Assembly: GCA_002340305.1 (NCBI GenBank) | Contig: DDLU01000103.1 | Coordinates: 1 to 25,750, forward strand | Length of the DNA: 25,750 bases | Reading direction: 5' to 3' | Source of the DNA: Desulfovibrio sp. UBA2564 | Lineage (GTDB): Bacteria; Desulfobacterota; Desulfovibrionia; Desulfovibrionales; Desulfovibrionaceae | Shown: piece after piece, positions 22,315-25,750 of the stretch | How the letters are laid out: each line of letters starts with the position of its first letter | How positions within the stretch are numbered: the stretch's first letter is position 1 | Made by a program: the position numbers and the translations under genes | Notes under the pieces: generated by a model | Seen by the model: only the letters and a program-made list of their open reading frames with translations | Told to the model about the DNA's origin: nothing | Databases searched by the model: none

Positions 22315-23571
22315 ATGCAGCAATATCGAAATCTTCTCCAAGCTAACGATCCCGAAATTTTCAATGCTCTTTCCGGCGAGGAATCCCGTCAGAGAGCTGG
22401 TATTGAACTGATCCCTTCTGAAAATTACACCTACCCCGAAGTTCTCTGCACCCTCGGCAGTGTTTTTACAAACAAATACTCCGAAGGTTATCCCGGCAGA
22501 CGTTACTACGGCGGTCAGGAGTTTACCGACACCATTGAAGACATTGCTCGCGAAAGAGCGAAGCAGGTCTTCCGCTGTGAGCACGCCAATGTGCAGCCGC
22601 TTTCCGGTTCTCCCATGAATCAGGCTGTATATCTCGGACTTCTTGAACCCGGCGATACTATTCTTGCCATGGATCTCTCCCACGGCGGGCATCTCACTCA
22701 CGGTGCCCCGGTTTCCTTCATGGGTAAGCTTTTCAATTTCATCCGCTACAAAACCGATCCGGTTGATGGCGCGATTGATTTCGACGAGCTGCGTAAAGTA
22801 GCCCTTGAGCACAAACCGAAAATGATCCTTTGCGGTTACACTTCCTATCCCCGCGATCTGGATTACGCTGCGTTCAAGAAAATTGCCGACGAAGTAGGCG
22901 CGATCACCATGACCGATGCTTCGCACTATGGCGGTCTCATTGCTGCCGATGTCATCCGTAACCCCTTTGACTTCGGGTTTGACGTCGTCACTTCCACCTC
23001 ACACAAATCCCTGCGCGGTCCCCGTGGCGGTATGATTCTTTGCAAGAAGGAATTCGCGCCCAAGATCGACAAGGCCGTCTTCCCCGGTTTGCAGGGTGGG
23101 CCGCACATGAATACCATTACCGGTATCGCGGTCACTCTCAAAAAAGCGCTTGAGCCGGAATTCAAGGAATACGGCAGGCAGGTGCTTCTCAACGCTAACA
23201 CTCTCGCGGATGAACTGCTGAAATCCGGTGCAGCCCTAGTCACCGGAGGAACTGACAATCACATGATGGTCCTCGATACCGAGAAGAGCTACGGCATCAA
23301 CGGTAAAGTTGCTGAAGAACTTCTTGATGAGGTCTACATCACCACCAACAAGCAGATCATTCCTGATGACCCTAATCCGCCGTTGAAACCAAGCGGTATC
23401 AGAATCGGTACTCCTGCTGCTACTTCCCGCGGCATGAAAGAAGCCGACATGGTCAAACTGGCGGGCTGGATTACCACCATCCTCCATAATCCTGAAGATA
23501 AAAATCTGGCTGCCACCATCCGGTCAGAGATTGAATCTTTCTGCTCAAGGTTTCCGGTTCCGGGAATCTAG
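22315..23571 (+). CDS. glyA: Serine hydroxymethyltransferase
   Basis: A 418-residue PLP enzyme: serine plus tetrahydrofolate gives glycine plus 5,10-methylene-THF, the main source of one-carbon units. ATG 22315 is favoured: AAGGAG (22304-22309) is five bases before it and overlaps the alternative GTG at 22309. Visible features: IELIPSEN (30-37), YPGRRYYGG (59-67), the substrate/PLP region NVQPLSGSP, the PLP-binding lysine K231 in TSTSHKSLRGPRGG, and IRIGTPAATSRG near the C-terminus. DASHYGG replaces the usual DMAHIAG motif, with the PLP-contacting Asp and His kept. Expression is probably controlled by the ZTP riboswitch just upstream. Confidence 0.95.
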   Translation: MQQYRNLLQANDPEIFNALSGEESRQRAGIELIPSENYTYPEVLCTLGSVFTNKYSEGYPGRRYYGGQEFTDTIEDIARERAKQVFRCEHANVQPLSGSPMNQAVYLGLLEPGDTILAMDLSHGGHLTHGAPVSFMGKLFNFIRYKTDPVDGAIDFDELRKVALEHKPKMILCGYTSYPRDLDYAAFKKIADEVGAITMTDASHYGGLIAADVIRNPFDFGFDVVTSTSHKSLRGPRGGMILCKKEFAPKIDKAVFPGLQGGPHMNTITGIAVTLKKALEPEFKEYGRQVLLNANTLADELLKSGAALVTGGTDNHMMVLDTEKSYGINGKVAEELLDEVYITTNKQIIPDDPNPPLKPSGIRIGTPAATSRGMKEADMVKLAGWITTILHNPEDKNLAATIRSEIESFCSRFPVPGI

Positions 23572-23592
23572 CAACACTCCTTCCTTCCCATG

Positions 23593-23701
23593 TGTCCGGG
23601 ATTCCTACATCCCCGGGATTCCCGGACAGATATTTCCAACCGGGCCGGCTGAAAATTTTAATGTAAATTGTCTTGTGGGTAACAACTTTTTCAGCCGGCC
23701 C
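23593..23701 (+). terminator. Two consecutive hairpins after glyA
   Basis: Hairpin one pairs TGTCCGGGA (23593-23601) with TCCCGGACA (23620-23628) and has a CCCGGG core in its loop. Hairpin two pairs the 14-base arms at 23642-23655 and 23688-23701 (core GGGCCGGCTGAAAA), with a 32-base loop, and is followed by a T-rich stretch. Together they probably terminate glyA; the second is long for a simple terminator. Confidence 0.65.
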
Positions 23702-23733
23702 AGTTAATTTTTCTATCACCTCATCCTTCTATA

Positions 23734-23770
23734 AAAAATCGACTTGGTTCTTTGGATCAAGTCGATTTTT
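23734..23770. terminator. Bidirectional terminator between glyA and the PAP2 gene
   Basis: The 13-bp perfect stem AAAAATCGACTTG (23734-23746) and CAAGTCGATTTTT (23758-23770) has an 11-nt loop. It is eight bases from the stop of the convergent phosphatase gene and can act on both strands. Confidence 0.88.
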
Positions 23771-23778
23771 AGTTGGAG

Positions 23779-24378
23779 TTACGGTCTATACCTTTCCGGC
23801 AGTTTAAACTTAAGCCAGTAGCTCCAGACCAGCCATACCGAGGTAGCGATGCAGGCCCCAAACGCCCATCCGGCCATAACGTCTGTGAGAAAATGTTTAC
23901 CCAGATATAGGCGTGAATAGCCGACTACGATGGGCAGAAAGAGCATCCACGGGCGTAACTTACGGAAGAAGAACATGAGCATCACCGCAAAGGCCATGGA
24001 GTTGGAGGTGTGTGCGGAGGGGTAGGAGTTACCGCGTTCTTTTGTTTGCTGGTAATCAAGTGGTCTGCGCTGCCATTTGCCGTCTTCCTTGAAATAGGTC
24101 AAGGCAATGGAGTTGAGCGGGCGAACTCTGCCGATTGATTTTTTAACGAGATTGGTAGAGAAATCTGTCAGCCCCATGGTGGCGGAAATCAGCAGGATGA
24201 TGACCAGAAATTTAGGTCCTTTTTTCCAGACCCCGAAAATTGTGGCCACTGCAATAATAGACCAGAGCAGGGCAGCGGAGGAGAGTACGGGCATGGCGAT
24301 ATCCAGCCAGTTCTTGCGGAATATCTGGTTGACCAGAACGAATATCTGCATATCCAGCGGGTGGGTATAAAAAGGCAC
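23779..24378 (-). CDS. PAP2-family membrane phosphatase
   Basis: A 199-residue integral membrane protein with about five or six hydrophobic segments. The three lipid-phosphatase motifs are complete: KKSIGRVRPL (KX6RP, about 78-87), YPSAHTSNS (PSxH, about 118-126) and SRLYLGKHFLTDV (SRX5HX3D, about 154-166). Such enzymes dephosphorylate undecaprenyl diphosphate, phosphatidylglycerophosphate or lipid A at the membrane's outer face; which one cannot be told from the sequence. The start is GTG at 24378, with AGGAG about seven bases upstream. It is divergent from the glycosyltransferase, so a shared envelope role is possible. Confidence 0.9.
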   Translation of the reverse strand: MPFYTHPLDMQIFVLVNQIFRKNWLDIAMPVLSSAALLWSIIAVATIFGVWKKGPKFLVIILLISATMGLTDFSTNLVKKSIGRVRPLNSIALTYFKEDGKWQRRPLDYQQTKERGNSYPSAHTSNSMAFAVMLMFFFRKLRPWMLFLPIVVGYSRLYLGKHFLTDVMAGWAFGACIATSVWLVWSYWLKFKLPERYRP

Positions 24379-24701
24379 TTATTTCTCCTGTGTGAGCGTT
24401 TCCCTTGGCAAGACGGTTGTTTCCGAATAACATATCCGTCCGTTGCAATGATTTTAAGCTCGTAATTTTAAAATTCGGGCGGCTTTAACGCTGCCGGATA
24501 TGTTTTGCGAGTATCAATATAAATAAAAGCCCGCAAGGGCTCAAATTGCTGAGAAAGCACTATCCGCTTCGTCGCCGTGAAAAACATAAAATTCACGTAT
24601 GCCTAATACGCTTTGTCCCATTATTTTTCTTGCGCCTGGCATCTGGTTTCTCAACTGTTTGATGCTTTAGTAAATAAACAATGACGTTGGTATAGATCAC
24701 A
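24379..24701. other. Divergent intergenic region between PAP2 and glycosyltransferase genes
   Basis: This 323-base region has no credible gene. It holds a small AGCCC/GGGCT hairpin (24528-24541) and a CGTGAA-N10-TTCACG dyad (24576-24597). Promoters for both sides must lie here, but none has a convincing hexamer pair. Confidence 0.5.
24576..24597. promoter_or_regulatory. Operator-like inverted repeat CGTGAA-N10-TTCACG
   Basis: Perfect 6-bp arms separated by ten AT-rich bases, 105 bases before the glycosyltransferase start. The geometry suits a dimeric regulator; there is no further evidence. Confidence 0.3.
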
Positions 24702-25750
24702 ATGAAAAGAATCGCACTGCTCCTCCCCCGTTTCAGCCGTTATGGCGGGGTGGAGCGTTTTGGATATAATTTGAGCGTGGCACTTGCTGGTGCCGGATAT
24801 TCCGTAGATTTTATTTGTGCCCGCGCCGAAGATGGACCGCCGCAGGGTGTGAATATCATCGAAGTCGGCCGTTATGGATTCTGCCGCGCAGGTAAGCTGC
24901 TTTGGTTTGTGCTGGCGGCTGAAAAAGAGCGTAAGAAAGGCTGCTACGACCTGACTATCAGTCTTGGCAAGTCCTTGAATCAGGAGATTCTGCGCATCGG
25001 CGGCGGTCCGTTGGAATCCTTCTGGGCTTTATCGCAACGGGCGTGGCCTTCCGGATTCGCACGTTCATTCAAAATGTTTCGTCGCCGTACCGCGCTGGTT
25101 AATATGCTCATTAAATATATCGAGCGTAAACAGGCTGCATCCGATTGCCGCATGGTCTGTGTTTCCCATCGCGTGACTGACTGGATGGTTGATTCATATC
25201 CTGAACTTTGCGGCCGCAGGATGGATGTCATCTACAACAAGCCGGATTTGTCGCTGTTCACCCCGCTCGGTGAAGATGAAAGAGAAGCAGCGCGTGCTGA
25301 ATTTTCCCTGACAGAAAAAGATGTGCTCATTTCCACTGCGACTACTAATTTTGCACTCAAGGGTGTTTCATTCCTGATTAAAGCCCTTGCCGAACTCCCC
25401 GCTAATTATCATTTGCAAGTCGCCGGGGGCCGCAATCCTTCCAAGTACATCAAGCTGGCAGAGGAGTTGGGAGTAGCGAAGCGTGTACGGTTCTTGGGTA
25501 AAGTGGAAAATATGCCCCGGCTTTACGGGCGTTCCGATGTATTTGTGTTACCCTCATTCTACGATGCCTGCTCCAACTCCGTACTCGAAGCTTTGGCCTG
25601 CGGAGTTCCGGTCATCAGTTCCCGCGACAATGGCAGCAGCTATTTCCTGCCCGAAGAACAGATTTTAGATGATCCGGCGGATTACATGAAGCTAGCTGGA
25701 ATGATTCTGACAACGGCTATGAAAAATAACGCAGAGCCATTTGAGTGGCC
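24702..25750 (+). CDS. GT4-family glycosyltransferase (WaaG-like), 3' end outside the window
   Basis: At least 349 residues are read without a stop to the window end. The N-terminal Rossmann domain begins MKRIALLLPRFSRYGGVERF, with the GG loop that binds the acceptor/donor in GT-B enzymes. The C-terminal domain shows the donor-binding pattern: ALKGVSFLIKAL, LQVAGG, VRFLGKVENMPRLYGRSDVFVLPSFYDACSNSVLEALACGVPVI. This includes the EX7E-type pair (here Y-D...E-A-L-A-C-G-V-P-V). It resembles lipopolysaccharide core glucosyltransferase WaaG and likely adds a hexose from a nucleotide sugar to LPS or a related glycan at the inner membrane. The ATG at 24702 has no strong ribosome-binding site, so the start is probable only. 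Confidence 0.88.
   Translation, partial: MKRIALLLPRFSRYGGVERFGYNLSVALAGAGYSVDFICARAEDGPPQGVNIIEVGRYGFCRAGKLLWFVLAAEKERKKGCYDLTISLGKSLNQEILRIGGGPLESFWALSQRAWPSGFARSFKMFRRRTALVNMLIKYIERKQAASDCRMVCVSHRVTDWMVDSYPELCGRRMDVIYNKPDLSLFTPLGEDEREAARAEFSLTEKDVLISTATTNFALKGVSFLIKALAELPANYHLQVAGGRNPSKYIKLAEELGVAKRVRFLGKVENMPRLYGRSDVFVLPSFYDACSNSVLEALACGVPVISSRDNGSSYFLPEEQILDDPADYMKLAGMILTTAMKNNAEPFEW

Noticed and set aside
24636..24652. Sigma-54-like TGGCATctggtTTCTC before the glycosyltransferase
   Set aside because: The -24 part is good, but the essential GC of the -12 element is missing.

Overview
The window reads like a chromosomal segment of a Desulfovibrio-type (Desulfovibrionales, probably marine Maridesulfovibrio-like) sulfate-reducing bacterium. 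This rests on a D. africanus FdIII-like ferredoxin, a Cys-rich PAS chemoreceptor, many TPR proteins and a large two-component/chemosensory repertoire, and remains an inference. I saw no rRNA, tRNA, CRISPR array or transposase.

Region 1 (1-12973, + strand) is a signal-transduction block. A chemoreceptor missing its normal N-terminus ends at a terminator (1171-1205). A TPR protein with two degenerate GGDEF domains follows, then a lytic transglycosylase. After these come CheW, CheR-TPR, CheW, CheA-REC, CheB and a REC-PAS-kinase-REC-Hpt hybrid kinase. The CheW to CheB order is that of the Pseudomonas Wsp system (wspB-C-D-E-F), but the WspR slot (a REC-GGDEF cyclase) holds a hybrid kinase. The only GGDEF protein here lacks the catalytic signature. 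A bidirectional terminator (12998-13030) closes the block.

Region 2 (13052-17922, - strand) holds phosphoglucomutase, a four-helix membrane protein, and a cluster of TPR protein, 115-aa unknown, YkgJ-type cysteine-cluster protein and a 7-cysteine ferredoxin with an Asp in place of a cluster ligand.

Region 3 (18278-21520) holds an M29 aminopeptidase, a PemK/MazF-family toxin gene overlapped by an unusual 199-aa TPR-containing putative antitoxin, and a secreted PEP/VPLPA-CTERM protein. A 17-bp direct repeat flanks the toxin-antitoxin pair.

Region 4 (21662-25750) holds an AlaX-type tRNA-editing protein, glyA behind what looks like a ZTP (pfl) riboswitch, a PAP2 phosphatase, and the 5' part of a GT4 glycosyltransferase that runs off the window.

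The best candidates for something undescribed are the TPR-fused putative antitoxin module, the Wsp-like array with a kinase output and a catalytically dead GGDEF-TPR protein, and the chemoreceptor frameshift at a T5 run.
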